This document shows positions 1 to 9,368 of a stretch of 64,000 nt of DNA, in pieces. The position numbers and the translations under genes were made by a program. Position 1 is the stretch's first letter; every line of letters starts with the position of its first letter. The notes under the pieces are model-generated. The model ran no database searches. It was not told the origin of the DNA and saw only the letters and a list, made by a program, of their open reading frames with translations. This stretch comes from Balneolaceae bacterium (GTDB taxonomy: Bacteria; Bacteroidota; Rhodothermia; Balneolales; Balneolaceae): contig CP051242.1 of assembly GCA_017795005.1 (NCBI GenBank), positions 1,178,001-1,242,000 of the forward strand. The letters are read 5' to 3'.

Positions 1-2
1 TC

Positions 3-2942
3 GTGATCCTTTCAGTAATATGTACTGTAAGTGCTTCTGCTCAAATCAGGATTAATGAAATAATGGCCTCTAATTCATCTACTATTGAAGATGAACAAGG
101 CGATTATGATGACTGGATCGAAATCATAAACCTTGGAGATGTCTCAGTTAACTTTGGAGGCTATTATGTATCTGATGATCCGGGAGATTTAACAAAGTGG
201 CAGATTCCTTCCAATCAAAGCGCAGCAACGACGATTGCACCCGGTCAGTTTTTACTTATCTGGTTTGATGATGATGCAGAGGATGGAGCTCTTCATGTAG
301 AACCAAAGCTTAGTGCCGATGGGGAGTATGTTATTCTTAGTGAAAGTGATGGAAGTACCATCGTCCACTCGGTTCAGTTTGGGGAACAGGAATCAGATGT
401 TTCCTGGGCAGCCACAGAAGATGGAGGAGATACTTTTTCATTTCAAAGTCCTACTCCGGGTGCTTCAAACTCAGGAGAGGAAGTTAAAGTACCAGCAGAA
501 GCCCCCACTTTTACATTAGAGACAGGTTTTTATTCCGGAACACAAGTTATAGGGATTTCATCTGTTTCTGAAAACACTGAAATACGATATACAACTGATG
601 CTTCAATTCCAGATGAAACTTCAACATTGTATGAAAATCCAATTTCGTTAGATAGTTCAACAGTAATTCGAGCAATAGCTGTTGGAGATGATTTCTCACC
701 AAGTCCAATATCAACGAATACCTATCTTTTTGAAGAGACACATACCATCCCGGTTATGACTTTTACTATGGATCCTGATAGTTTGTTTGGAAATGATGCT
801 GGGATTTATGCATATGGGGATTCTGCAGAAGCTAATTATCCTTTTCGTGGAGCAAATTTCTGGCAGGAATGGGAGTATTCAGTTCATTTGGAATTCCTGG
901 AAACAGACGGGCAAGTTGAGTTTGAAATAAATGCGGGTGCTTCTATAGGTGGAAATTTTAGTCGCGGATTTAACAAGAAATCCTTCATCGTTAACAATAA
1001 CGAAAAGTATGGGGTAAACCGACTTGATTATGAGCTGTTTGAGGAAAACAGCTACGAAGAATATGATGGTTTTGGTCTGCGTGCTGGTGCAGAAGAACGC
1101 TCACGCTTGTTAAATGAATTGATGTATGCCATCAATCAGAAATGGAACCATAAAAATGATATGCAGGCAAGCCGACCTGTAGTACTTTATATAAATGGTG
1201 AATATTGGGGAGTGTATCTGCTTCAGGAGCGAAAAAACGATGATTTTGTAGAATCCAGGTACGGCTTTGAAGATATCGATATGATTAAAGATTACAATGG
1301 ACTCAAAGACGGCGATTGGGAAGCTTACTGGGATCTAGTTGGTGACATTGATGCGATGGATGCTTCTGATCCGGAGTTTTTTGCTTTTCTTGATGAAAAC
1401 ATCAATCTGGAAAGTTTTACGGATCACTGGATCTATCAGGTATATACTTCTCACGGAGATCCCAACAACCTTCGGTACTGGAGACCTCGCGAAGAAGGTG
1501 GGAAATGGAATTTTATTTCCCACGATTTTGACTGGTGGAGGAGTTTAGGAGACGAACCCGAAGAGTTTTTTCCAACCCTTGAATTTTTTCTCGAAACCGG
1601 AACATATGATTTCTGGATTTTAGGAAAGATGATGGAAAACCCCACCTATAAGGAATATTTTCTAACCCGTCTTGCAGATATGCTGAATACGGCATTTAGA
1701 CCAGAGAATGTATTAGCACTCATCGATTCTATAGATACGACTATAGACCCGGAAATGTCACGTGATATCGCACGGTGGACCGATGGATGGATGGATATAA
1801 GCGGACCAGTAAATTATGATATGGAATACATCCGTGATCTAACCGAAGATTATGCGGTAGATTATCCTCAATTTATTTACAAAGAAGTACTCGACACGCT
1901 TGGTGTGGATACGGTTGGAATTACCTTACAGCAAACCATAAATGGTCGCGCTCAGCTTAATTCAGAAATTATTGATGCACAGGATGGAAACTGGCACGGG
2001 GTCTATTTTCAGGGAACAACATTAACGTTACAATCTAGGCCAAAAGCAGGGTATAAAATTGAAGGCTGGTTTATAAATGGCGAACAAGTTAGCACCAGCA
2101 GAGTATATGAAATAGAATTAGCGGATACTTCATTAACTGTTGAAGCACGTTATCAGGAAGTAGATGATATAGTCGTGATCAATGAAATTAATTACAATTC
2201 ATCGGATGATTCTGATTCCGGGGATTGGATTGAGCTGTACAATCCCGGAGAAACGACGATTAATCTGGAAGGGTGGACATTCAGAGATCAAAGTGAAGAA
2301 AACGTTTTCGAATTTCCTTCTGGTCGCAGTATTGCTTCTGGAGATTATATTATAATTGTAAATGATGCGGATGCATTTACAAGTCGGTATAAAACGGTTG
2401 ATAATGTTATTGGAGAATTTGATTTCGGGCTTGGTGCTGGTTCAGATGAAGTCAGAATTTACAATACCAATGATCGACTAGTTGATTTTGTACGATACGA
2501 GGATGAATCACCCTGGCCAATTGAGCCTGATGGAGAAGGATTCACCTTGGAGCTTCTGAATGTTGAATCAGATAACGAACTAGGAGAAAGCTGGGGGGCT
2601 TCATTATCAAAAGGGGGAACCCCAGGGCTTCAAAATCAACAGATTATTAATTCAAACGAAGACATAGGTTTTCAACCTAAGGAATTCACACTTACTCAAA
2701 ACTATCCAAATCCGTTTAATCCAACTACGAATATTAACTTCTCAATTCCAGAAGCCGGAAAAGTAGAACTGATTGTATTCAATGTGTTAGGGCAAAAGGT
2801 TCAAACTTTGGTTGAAGGAAACCTGAACGCAGGTTCTCATTCGGTAACGTTTGACGCTTCCAGACTTACGAGTGGCGTGTATTTCTATCGTTTAACTTCC
2901 GGAAATAATGTAGCAACTCAGAAGATGTTGTTGATGAAGTAG
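3..2942 (+). CDS. Secreted CotH/lamin-tail protein with T9SS sorting domain (5' end cut by window edge)
   Basis: Large secreted protein of unknown exact role. The first visible residues are the end of a signal peptide (hydrophobic run, then SASAQ), so the true start lies left of the window. Domains in order, counting from the first full codon: lamin tail domain (about 15-155, opening IRINEIMASN), chitobiase-C-like beta-sandwich (165-245), CotH domain (250-640, with the SHDFDWW segment typical of the kinase-like core), second lamin tail domain (722-875), and a type A T9SS sorting domain (about 895-979, with NYPNPFNPTT and a final KMLLMK). CotH proteins are atypical protein kinases in spore coats; in this phylum they occur as exported surface proteins (family knowledge). 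Likely exported by T9SS and anchored or released. Function beyond surface display is not determinable. Confidence 0.9.
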   Translation: MILSVICTVSASAQIRINEIMASNSSTIEDEQGDYDDWIEIINLGDVSVNFGGYYVSDDPGDLTKWQIPSNQSAATTIAPGQFLLIWFDDDAEDGALHVEPKLSADGEYVILSESDGSTIVHSVQFGEQESDVSWAATEDGGDTFSFQSPTPGASNSGEEVKVPAEAPTFTLETGFYSGTQVIGISSVSENTEIRYTTDASIPDETSTLYENPISLDSSTVIRAIAVGDDFSPSPISTNTYLFEETHTIPVMTFTMDPDSLFGNDAGIYAYGDSAEANYPFRGANFWQEWEYSVHLEFLETDGQVEFEINAGASIGGNFSRGFNKKSFIVNNNEKYGVNRLDYELFEENSYEEYDGFGLRAGAEERSRLLNELMYAINQKWNHKNDMQASRPVVLYINGEYWGVYLLQERKNDDFVESRYGFEDIDMIKDYNGLKDGDWEAYWDLVGDIDAMDASDPEFFAFLDENINLESFTDHWIYQVYTSHGDPNNLRYWRPREEGGKWNFISHDFDWWRSLGDEPEEFFPTLEFFLETGTYDFWILGKMMENPTYKEYFLTRLADMLNTAFRPENVLALIDSIDTTIDPEMSRDIARWTDGWMDISGPVNYDMEYIRDLTEDYAVDYPQFIYKEVLDTLGVDTVGITLQQTINGRAQLNSEIIDAQDGNWHGVYFQGTTLTLQSRPKAGYKIEGWFINGEQVSTSRVYEIELADTSLTVEARYQEVDDIVVINEINYNSSDDSDSGDWIELYNPGETTINLEGWTFRDQSEENVFEFPSGRSIASGDYIIIVNDADAFTSRYKTVDNVIGEFDFGLGAGSDEVRIYNTNDRLVDFVRYEDESPWPIEPDGEGFTLELLNVESDNELGESWGASLSKGGTPGLQNQQIINSNEDIGFQPKEFTLTQNYPNPFNPTTNINFSIPEAGKVELIVFNVLGQKVQTLVEGNLNAGSHSVTFDASRLTSGVYFYRLTSGNNVATQKMLLMK

Positions 2943-3013
2943 GAAAGAAGACGAAAGACTAAGGACGAATGACAACAGACAATGGTCTTTAGTAATTCGT
3001 CAATCATCCTATT

Positions 3014-5725
3014 TCAAGCCCAGTGCTTTCCAAGAAAATTCAACAAATCATTTTTTGTTTGTTTCTCATTAAGTACCCAGCTGCTATATGGAATAAAGTA
3101 TACCGGTACTTCCATTCTGTTAAGAATTTCAATATTTCTTGCGGAGAATTGAGCAGTAAACTCCCCAGGGTATCCAATCAGGTCAATACAATAATATTGT
3201 TCGTTATGTACCACGGTTAAATCAATTTGAACTCCTGAAACGGTAAATGAGGAATAAATTTCATTAAAGCCACGCTCATTAAGGTATTGTATAATATCCT
3301 GCTGAAAATTATCATATATATCATTGGAGGGGCTTTCTTCCCGAAATTCATGATTATACTCCAGATATTCTCTTAATAGGGAATTTCTTGGAAGTTGATT
3401 CGATTCAATAGAAGTAAATAAATACTGGGTATTTCTTGCTCTGGTAATAAGCACATTAAAAACATCTTCTTTGTTTAAGTAGTTTATAGATCCGTAATGT
3501 GCATCAGAATCAATTGTAAATGAGATTAACATGATATCTCTTTCTTCACCTTGAAAATGAAAAGGAGTGCCAATTAAAATTTTGTGTTTCTTTACTACGC
3601 TGTATTCAAATTCATCACCTATACGTGACTTCAAATAATTTACTTGCGCGCTGATAGGAGAAGTAATTCCAATTGTTGGAGCTGCTTTATTATCAACATC
3701 TTCATATTTCGAAATAATACTTCTGATTTGATCTAGAACAGATTCTACTTCTTTTTTATTAATACCCTTTTCATCTCTTAATCCCATAACCTTATTTAGA
3801 ATTACAGAACGTTCATCATCTTTAACAGGGTGTGATCTTAAAATGGATAATTGGTCATCATAGAATTTCTCGTTTGAGAACCGGATAATGGCTGGTTTAC
3901 TTCTATAGTGATCATTAAGAAAAGTAATCTGATTCTGATGGTTTAGTAGTTTATTTGTCCAATCAATTGCACTTTCAGTTCTGTAGTTAGGTAACCTTTC
4001 ATCGAGTTGGTATTTCCCTCGAAGATCTCTTTGTTTTGCATCAGAAAGAAAAGATACATGGTTGAGTTGTTGTGGATCGCCTACAACGATAAGCTTCTTA
4101 CCCCTGTAAATAGTTGGTATTAATGAAGCAATATCACATTGAGAGGCTTCATCAATAATTACTAAATCAAAAATTCGATGTTTTAAGGGTAGATGATTGG
4201 ATATTTGTTTTGTAGTTGTTAGCCAAATTGGAAGTGCATTAAGAATCAATTTGAAATTGAACGTATGAATTTTCTCATTTAGCTTTGTAAGGTTTGCTTC
4301 ATCCAAAGCTTCAATTAGTTCAGTAAAATCTTTTCTATGTATTTTTAAGGCATAGTGTAATTTCTTTTCTAGTTCTTTTTGGATGTGCTTTTTTATAGCA
4401 GCATTTTTTTTCCTGTTTTTGGCAATGAGTGAGTTATTTAGTTTCCAGGTTAAATGAGTTCTGGTTTTTTGATATTGAATCCATTTATTTTTGAAGAGAG
4501 AGAAAAAGCCTTTTTTGTTTTGGTGATAGAACTTACCCCATTCTATTTCTTTTTTCTCTACCGCAACAATGTTGTTAACAGCTTCCTTAATTTGCCATTT
4601 CAGCATATCAATTGAGGTGAGATTCTCTCCGTCATCGAGTTCTTTAGATCTTACCCATGTAATCATTTTCGATAAGCGTGAAGACAAACCTCTTTTATAT
4701 CTCTGATTATCTGCTTTAACCAGTTTCCCTTTTATTCCAAACTTGTTTTCTATGATATCCGCTATAACACGTGTTGCCTGAGAATTTTTTGATACTATTA
4801 GTACAGATTTTTCATGGCAGATTGCGTCAAGAGCAAGGCTTGCAATAGTGAATGATTTCCCAGTACCCGGAGGTCCTAATATCATCGAAATAGGGTATAC
4901 ATCAGACTTGAAAATTGCATCCAGCTGAGGCTTACTCAATGAAGCAGGGATATAAGTATCTCTGGACTTAATATCATAAAAGTCGATGTTCGATAAACCA
5001 AAGAACTGGTTCACAAGAGGAACATCAGCAACCTTGTTTTGCAAAGTGTTCAATTCATTTAATACACCGAGTGAACCCTGAGGTTTATTAAATATTCCAA
5101 TAATTAGCGCTGATGATATTTTCTTTGAGTCAGCATCTGACTTTTTAAACGATGTAAAGTGTTTTGAGAAATCAAATTTCGGATCGTGATAGTTCTCAAA
5201 CTCATTGATATCCCAATCAGGGCAATATTCTTTAAAAAAGTGTTCAATTTGCAGTCGGTGTTCAAACTCAAATGGATCACTTGGAAGATTTCGCTCCACT
5301 TCATCAGCGTTTAAATTTAATTCGTGATCTATAGAGTTTATCATTTCTATAAAATCAGGATTTAAATAAGTATCAGAGACTTCCACGAAATAAACCTCTT
5401 TAACTTTTTCCAACTCTAATTCATGGATGTATAAGGGAATATAATTTATAGAGGTTTTGCCAAGTACTGACTTAGTCCCTTTAACGAAAAAAGTGCCGGC
5501 GTAGAGGGCTTTCTCTTTATGATTTAGAAGCAGAGTTTTTTCTGCTTCAACAGCCCAGTTTGATTCTACATGAATTTTATCGATCGGATCGTGAAAGAAC
5601 TCATTATTATGAGGAAAAAGCCTTTTTGAAGAGGACTTAGAAATAAAGTTAGTTACCCGAATCCCCTTTAAATCGTGCTGATAACAATCCCTGTAAAATC
5701 CAATAATATTCTCTAATTGATTCAA
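3014..5725 (-). CDS. Superfamily 1 (Upf1/Dna2-like) helicase with C-terminal Vsr/DUF559-like nuclease fold
   Basis: A 903-residue cytoplasmic nucleic-acid motor. Walker A GPPGTGKS is at 284-291 and Walker B IDEAS at 524-528. Helicase motif III-like GDPQQL follows, then the C-terminal RecA lobe with the NVLITRAR motif typical of the Dna2/Upf1 group. A charged, Lys-rich segment of about 200 residues is inserted between the Walker motifs. The last 90 residues (VSGVQIDLTVV, then CIDLIGYPG) resemble the Vsr/DUF559 endonuclease-like domain often fused to such helicases, but the usual Glu of IExDG is Asp, so catalytic activity is uncertain. The N-terminal 250 residues are unrecognised. Helicase-Vsr fusions are known from anti-phage systems (family knowledge); a defence role here is inference. 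It stands alone, convergent with the CotH gene. Confidence 0.8.
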   Translation of the reverse strand: MNQLENIIGFYRDCYQHDLKGIRVTNFISKSSSKRLFPHNNEFFHDPIDKIHVESNWAVEAEKTLLLNHKEKALYAGTFFVKGTKSVLGKTSINYIPLYIHELELEKVKEVYFVEVSDTYLNPDFIEMINSIDHELNLNADEVERNLPSDPFEFEHRLQIEHFFKEYCPDWDINEFENYHDPKFDFSKHFTSFKKSDADSKKISSALIIGIFNKPQGSLGVLNELNTLQNKVADVPLVNQFFGLSNIDFYDIKSRDTYIPASLSKPQLDAIFKSDVYPISMILGPPGTGKSFTIASLALDAICHEKSVLIVSKNSQATRVIADIIENKFGIKGKLVKADNQRYKRGLSSRLSKMITWVRSKELDDGENLTSIDMLKWQIKEAVNNIVAVEKKEIEWGKFYHQNKKGFFSLFKNKWIQYQKTRTHLTWKLNNSLIAKNRKKNAAIKKHIQKELEKKLHYALKIHRKDFTELIEALDEANLTKLNEKIHTFNFKLILNALPIWLTTTKQISNHLPLKHRIFDLVIIDEASQCDIASLIPTIYRGKKLIVVGDPQQLNHVSFLSDAKQRDLRGKYQLDERLPNYRTESAIDWTNKLLNHQNQITFLNDHYRSKPAIIRFSNEKFYDDQLSILRSHPVKDDERSVILNKVMGLRDEKGINKKEVESVLDQIRSIISKYEDVDNKAAPTIGITSPISAQVNYLKSRIGDEFEYSVVKKHKILIGTPFHFQGEERDIMLISFTIDSDAHYGSINYLNKEDVFNVLITRARNTQYLFTSIESNQLPRNSLLREYLEYNHEFREESPSNDIYDNFQQDIIQYLNERGFNEIYSSFTVSGVQIDLTVVHNEQYYCIDLIGYPGEFTAQFSARNIEILNRMEVPVYFIPYSSWVLNEKQTKNDLLNFLGKHWA

Positions 5726-5801
5726 AAAGCCCTTGAGAGTTTTCTTCTTTTAAACAAAGACCAATAGTAATGAAATAATTAGGAAAAGAAGAAGATAAGT
5801 T

Positions 5802-5842
5802 AGTCTCCCCTTGAGGGGAGCGTGGCGAAGCCGGAGGGGTGT
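5802..5842. repeat. Dispersed palindromic repeat, copy A (partial)
   Basis: A 16-base near-perfect palindrome (CTCCCCTTGAGGGGAG at 5805-5820) is followed by GCGTGGCGAAGCCGGAGGGG. The same arrangement, with the same flanking TTAGT and GGGGTGT, recurs at 30973-31015, and a diverged form occurs at 8736-8780. It lies between the helicase and glyS genes. Reading it as protein gives only a spurious Pro/Ser-rich peptide. Confidence 0.75.
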
Positions 5843-5956
5843 CTCTTGCTAACACACAAGTTGTTCTCCTTCTAAAATCCCGCAAACGTGATTTCTGTCT
5901 CTCCTGTCTGCTGACAGGCAGGCTTTAAAGTGAGACAATTGCGATCAAAAAATTTA

Positions 5957-7405
5957 CTACTTAGCCTTCCATCCCTTTATTCCATCCCGGATTGCATCAG
6001 CAACTTTGTCTACCGAAATGCGTTTCTGACTCATATCATCGCGGTAACGGATGGTTACGGTATTGTCTTCCAGTCCGTCAAAATCCACAGTGATACAGAA
6101 AGGAGTTCCGGCTTCATCGAGTCTGCGATAGCGTTTTCCGATAGAACCGGCTTCATCATATTGAACAGAGAAATCTTCCCGTAAATCAGCATCGACTTTA
6201 TGAGCAAGTTCCTGAAGTTCCGTTTTTTTGATTAGCGGGAATACGCCAACCTGAACCGGGGCAAGTTCCGGATGCATTTTAAGAACCGTTCTCTTGTCGC
6301 CATCTACTTCTTCTTCGCGATAAGAATCACACAGAACCATTAAGGTACAGCGGTCGAGTCCAATGGAAGTTTCAATCACATAAGGTGTGTAGCGTTTGTT
6401 CTGCTTCTGATCGAAGTAATCCAGCTTTTTACCGGAGAACTCCTGATGCTGAGTCAGGTCGAAATCCGAGCGGTTGTGAATACCTTCCACTTCCTGCCAG
6501 CCAATTGGAAATTGATACTGAACATCCACAGCAGCTAAGGCATAGTGCGCTAATTTGTCTGCGGGATGATCAGCAAAGCGTAAATTTTCTTCTCTGATTC
6601 CAATGCTCTTGTGCCATGCAATACGTTTCTCCTTCCATGCATCGTATGCATCTGCATCAGTGCCCGGTTCAACAAAATATTGCATTTCCATTTGCTCGAA
6701 CTCTCGCATACGAAATACAAATTGTCGGGCTACCACTTCATTACGGAAGGCTTTTCCGGTTTGAGCTATACCAAATGGGACAGAAACCCGGCTGGTATCC
6801 ATCACGTTTTTATAGTTCACAAAAATCCCCTGGGCAGTTTCCGGGCGTAAATATACAATATCATCTTCGCCTGCAGTGGCACCGAAAGCTGTTTTAAACA
6901 TTAAGTTAAACTGACGCACTTCTGTCCAGTCAAAGGCTCCCGATTCAGGTGCACGAATTTCATTCTCCATGATGATATCGTACAGGTCTTCGGTAAGACT
7001 TTTACGGGTACCAGATGTGTCTAACAACTCCTGAAGCTCGGCAGCTTTATCTGTTTTCCCATCTTTCTCAAGCTTCAATATGTGCTGCTCGATAATCATA
7101 TCCGCACGATATCGTTTTTTAGACTGCTTATCGTCAATCATCGGGTCGTTGAAACCGGCAACATGGCCGGATGCTTCCCAGACTTTTGGATGCATAAAAA
7201 TAGCCGCATCAACCCCAACGATGTTGTCGTGGCGCTGAGTCATTTCTTTCCACCATGCATTTCGGATGTTGCGTTTAAGTTCTACTCCTAGTGGACCGTA
7301 ATCGTACACCGCACTTAATCCGCCATAAATTTCTGATGATTGAAAGATGAATCCCCGAGCTTTGGCTAGAGAAACAATTTTGTCCAGGCTGTCTAAATTC
7401 GACAT
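5957..7405 (-). CDS. glyS: Glycyl-tRNA synthetase (single-chain, class II)
   Basis: Charges tRNA-Gly with glycine, ATP-dependent, in the cytoplasm. The 482-residue length and the opening (SLAKARGFIFQSSEIYGG, then YDYGPLGVELKRN) are those of the alpha2 single-chain GlyRS rather than the split GlyQ/GlyS enzyme. Class II motif 2 is visible as FRNEV...FRMREFEQMEMQ, and motif 3 as the ETSIGLDRCTLM segment near residue 340-350. The C-terminal anticodon-binding domain begins about residue 370 (LAPVQVGVFPL). The start is well set by the conserved N-terminus. It is divergent from asd, with a long imperfect inverted repeat between the two genes. Confidence 0.96.
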   Translation of the reverse strand: MSNLDSLDKIVSLAKARGFIFQSSEIYGGLSAVYDYGPLGVELKRNIRNAWWKEMTQRHDNIVGVDAAIFMHPKVWEASGHVAGFNDPMIDDKQSKKRYRADMIIEQHILKLEKDGKTDKAAELQELLDTSGTRKSLTEDLYDIIMENEIRAPESGAFDWTEVRQFNLMFKTAFGATAGEDDIVYLRPETAQGIFVNYKNVMDTSRVSVPFGIAQTGKAFRNEVVARQFVFRMREFEQMEMQYFVEPGTDADAYDAWKEKRIAWHKSIGIREENLRFADHPADKLAHYALAAVDVQYQFPIGWQEVEGIHNRSDFDLTQHQEFSGKKLDYFDQKQNKRYTPYVIETSIGLDRCTLMVLCDSYREEEVDGDKRTVLKMHPELAPVQVGVFPLIKKTELQELAHKVDADLREDFSVQYDEAGSIGKRYRRLDEAGTPFCITVDFDGLEDNTVTIRYRDDMSQKRISVDKVADAIRDGIKGWKAK

Positions 7406-7467
7406 GAAAATCTGATTCTTCAGTTTGTGAGTTTAAATGAGCGAAGAAGATACGGATTTAGATGAAC

Positions 7468-7528
7468 AGGCACAGAGGAACTAAGACACAAAGTGAAAAA
7501 AACTGTGTGCCTAAGTGCCTTTGTGCCT
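7468..7528. repeat. Imperfect inverted repeat between divergent glyS and asd
   Basis: About 26-base arms (AGGCACAGAGGAACTAAG on the left; the complement of AGGCACAAAGGCACTTAG on the right) with roughly 85% pairing around an A-rich centre. The bases could form a long cruciform or hairpin. The word composition suggests a dispersed repeat rather than an operator. Confidence 0.55.
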
Positions 7529-7571
7529 ATCTTAAAAGCTCACACTCACTCACATAATTCTCAATTACAAA

Positions 7572-8627
7572 ATGAAAGTCGGAATATTAGGCGCTACCGG
7601 CGCAGTTGGACAAAAATTTATACGTTTACTACAGGGACATCCCTGGTTTGAAATCACAGCACTAGGTGCTTCTGAACGATCAGCCGGAAAGAAATACAAA
7701 GACGCAGCAAACTGGATCGAAGATGTAAATCTCCCGGATTATGTAGGCGAAATGACTGTGTTGGAATGTGTTCCTGAATCTTTCAAAGGCGTTGATTTCG
7801 TATTCTCAGGTCTGGATTCCAGCGTGGCTACAGAAGTGGAGGGGAGCTTAGCGAAGGCGGGTATTCCCGTGATTTCCAATGCTAAAAATTACCGACAGCA
7901 TCCAAACGTTCCACTTTTAGTTCCCGAAGTGAACCCGGATCATATTGAGCTTATTAATACTCAGACATTTACTGAAGATGGTTCCGGTTGGATTGTTACG
8001 AATCCAAATTGCGTGGCTGTTCCTCTATCACTGGCATTAAAACCTATTTATGATGCATTCGGAATTGAAGCACTTCAGGTAACTACTATGCAGGCGATTT
8101 CAGGAGCAGGATATCCCGGTGTTGCCAGTCTGGACATTCTTGGGAACGTAGTTCCTTTTATCGGAGGTGAAGAACCCAAAATTGCTCCTGAAACTCAGAA
8201 ATTATTAGGTAGTTATTCTGATGGAGTGATTACTGAACCCAAATATCCTGTGGATGCAACTTGTACCCGTGTTCCAACGCTAAATGGACACATGGCAGCG
8301 GTAAATGTAAAGCTAGCTAAAAAGCCAACTAGTATTGATGAAGTAAGAGAAGCTATCCTGAATTTTAAAAATCCAATTGCTGATTTGGGGTTACCTTCTG
8401 CACCAAAGCAGGTGATTAAGCTTCATGAACGAATCAATTATCCTCAGCCAAGACTCCATGCAGATCAGGAGGGAGGTATGCAATTACATATGGGCCGGTT
8501 AAGAGCAGCTGAAATTTTTGATATCAGTTTTGTATGTATGGCACATAACACCATTCGAGGAGCTGCAGGTGGAGCAATTTTGAATGCGGAGTTACTCTTC
8601 AAAAAAGGATTTTTGAAGAGTAGTTAA
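7572..8627 (+). CDS. asd: Aspartate-semialdehyde dehydrogenase
   Basis: Reduces aspartyl phosphate to aspartate semialdehyde with NADPH, the branch point to lysine/diaminopimelate, threonine and methionine. N-terminal Rossmann motif GILGATGAVGQKF is at 3-15. The catalytic cysteine is C147 in NPNCVAVPL. The C-terminal segment with LHADQEGGMQLHMGRLR holds the substrate-binding His/Arg cluster. The 351-residue length and sequence style fit the archaeal/fungal-type subfamily, which differs from the E. coli form. Monocistronic by position: divergent from glyS and followed by a hairpin spanning its stop codon. Confidence 0.95.
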   Translation: MKVGILGATGAVGQKFIRLLQGHPWFEITALGASERSAGKKYKDAANWIEDVNLPDYVGEMTVLECVPESFKGVDFVFSGLDSSVATEVEGSLAKAGIPVISNAKNYRQHPNVPLLVPEVNPDHIELINTQTFTEDGSGWIVTNPNCVAVPLSLALKPIYDAFGIEALQVTTMQAISGAGYPGVASLDILGNVVPFIGGEEPKIAPETQKLLGSYSDGVITEPKYPVDATCTRVPTLNGHMAAVNVKLAKKPTSIDEVREAILNFKNPIADLGLPSAPKQVIKLHERINYPQPRLHADQEGGMQLHMGRLRAAEIFDISFVCMAHNTIRGAAGGAILNAELLFKKGFLKSS

Positions 8628-8666
8628 TGGTTACTGGTTAATTGGGGATACCAATAACCATTAACT
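8622..8666 (+). terminator. Hairpin overlapping the asd stop codon
   Basis: Perfect 12-base inverted repeat (AGTTAATGGTTA at 8622-8633 and its complement at 8655-8666), with an inner TTGG/CCAA pair in the loop. No T-tract follows, so it may be a dispersed palindrome that doubles as a 3' stabiliser rather than a true intrinsic terminator. Confidence 0.4.
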
Positions 8667-8689
8667 AACTCACTCCAAATCCCTCAGCT

Positions 8690-8886
8690 TTTTTCCTGGT
8701 TCCGATGGTCCCCGTCGGAACCAATCTGAAAGAGTCTCCCCTCGAGGGGAGATGAATAAATCGGCAGTTCCTGATTTATTCTGAGGGGTGTTGTGAGGTT
8801 TAAAAATCGGTAAACTTCGCAACACCTTCCGTCTTGCAACGCTTTGCTTTTGCAATCCACCTCCCTCAAGGGAGGAGTAGGTTAGT
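8690..8886. repeat. Composite dispersed repeat, copy B (inverted relative to copy C)
   Basis: Three modules are visible: a GGTTCCGA/TCGGAACC hairpin (8698-8722), a perfect 16-base palindrome CTCCCCTCGAGGGGAG (8736-8751), and a CTCCCT/AGGGAG palindrome (8861-8874) preceded by CACCTTCCGTCTTGCAA. The same modules occur in the opposite orientation at 30973-31190. Short open frames here are by-products of the repeat. The stretch between asd and the next gene (8628-8906) holds nothing else that I can see. Confidence 0.7.
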
Positions 8887-8906
8887 TTTCAGAATTCTCT
8901 TCAGCT

Positions 8907-9323
8907 TCAATTTAATCTTTGCCACGCTTGAGAAGCTCCTAATGATATAGAAAGTGGTATTACAGATGTACTAATTAAAAAATAAAATTCTCCTGATTCT
9001 GTAATCAATGAAAAAATAGAAGAAATCAGAAAACCTATGAAACCCAAAAAACCAAAGCACCAAGTAAGGATATTTACAAAATTAATAAGTTTAGGTCTCA
9101 ATAAGTTATTTTTCCTCCAAAATAAAACAGGCCATTTGCCAGTGAAGAAGAATCCAAAAGAAATTAGAACTGGTAGTAATAAATTAAAAATAGAGTCAGG
9201 AAATTCAATGGTAACCAAAGAAACTATTGCATTTATTATCAAACCTAAAACTATTATAGGTTTTACCCACCGATCTGTCAACCGATAAACCAAGGGCTTT
9301 TCTATCTCTTCAAATTTTTCCAA
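8907..9323 (-). CDS. Small hypothetical integral membrane protein
   Basis: Not recognised. The 138 residues carry a short charged N-terminus (KFEEIEKPLVYRLTDRW), then about four hydrophobic segments, near residues 20-40 (PIIVLGLIINAIVSLV), 45-63, 85-107 (WCFGFLGFIGFLISSIF) and 113-130. No signal peptide, lipobox or conserved charged motif in the membrane segments is evident. It lies between the repeat B region and a pair of small paralogous genes on the same strand. AT-rich codon use resembles the neighbours. The start at 9323 precedes the charged helix and is the only reasonable one. Confidence 0.6.
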   Translation of the reverse strand: MEKFEEIEKPLVYRLTDRWVKPIIVLGLIINAIVSLVTIEFPDSIFNLLLPVLISFGFFFTGKWPVLFWRKNNLLRPKLINFVNILTWCFGFLGFIGFLISSIFSLITESGEFYFLISTSVIPLSISLGASQAWQRLN

Positions 9324-9333
9324 AATTCACCTC

Positions 9334-9361
9334 AACGAATAACGAATAACGAATAACGAAT
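9334..9361. repeat. Heptanucleotide tandem repeat (AACGAAT)x4
   Basis: Four perfect, contiguous copies of AACGAAT lie in the gap between two minus-strand genes. The 7-base period is not codon-compatible and lies outside coding sequence. A second heptamer array with a different unit lies at 57101-57128. Confidence 0.9.
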
Positions 9362-9368
9362 AACCAAC

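Noticed and set aside
2943-3013. Interleaved complementary words (GACGAAT/ATTCGTC and AAAGAC/GTCTTT) between the CotH and helicase genes
   Set aside because: They cross each other like a pseudoknot but are short and lack a T-tract; probably chance or a decayed repeat.
5649-5885. 78-codon open frame on the minus strand overlapping the helicase start
   Set aside because: Its N-terminal part is a reading of the dispersed palindromic repeat and the rest overlaps the real gene in another frame.
6385-6897. Plus-strand frames opposite glyS
   Set aside because: Antisense shadows of a confidently identified gene.
8670-8869. Two 61-codon minus-strand frames
   Set aside because: They read the composite repeat B; low-complexity, no ribosome site, no family features.
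9334-9361. Tandem array as a CRISPR
   Set aside because: The repeat unit is seven bases and contiguous with no spacers; no cas genes nearby.
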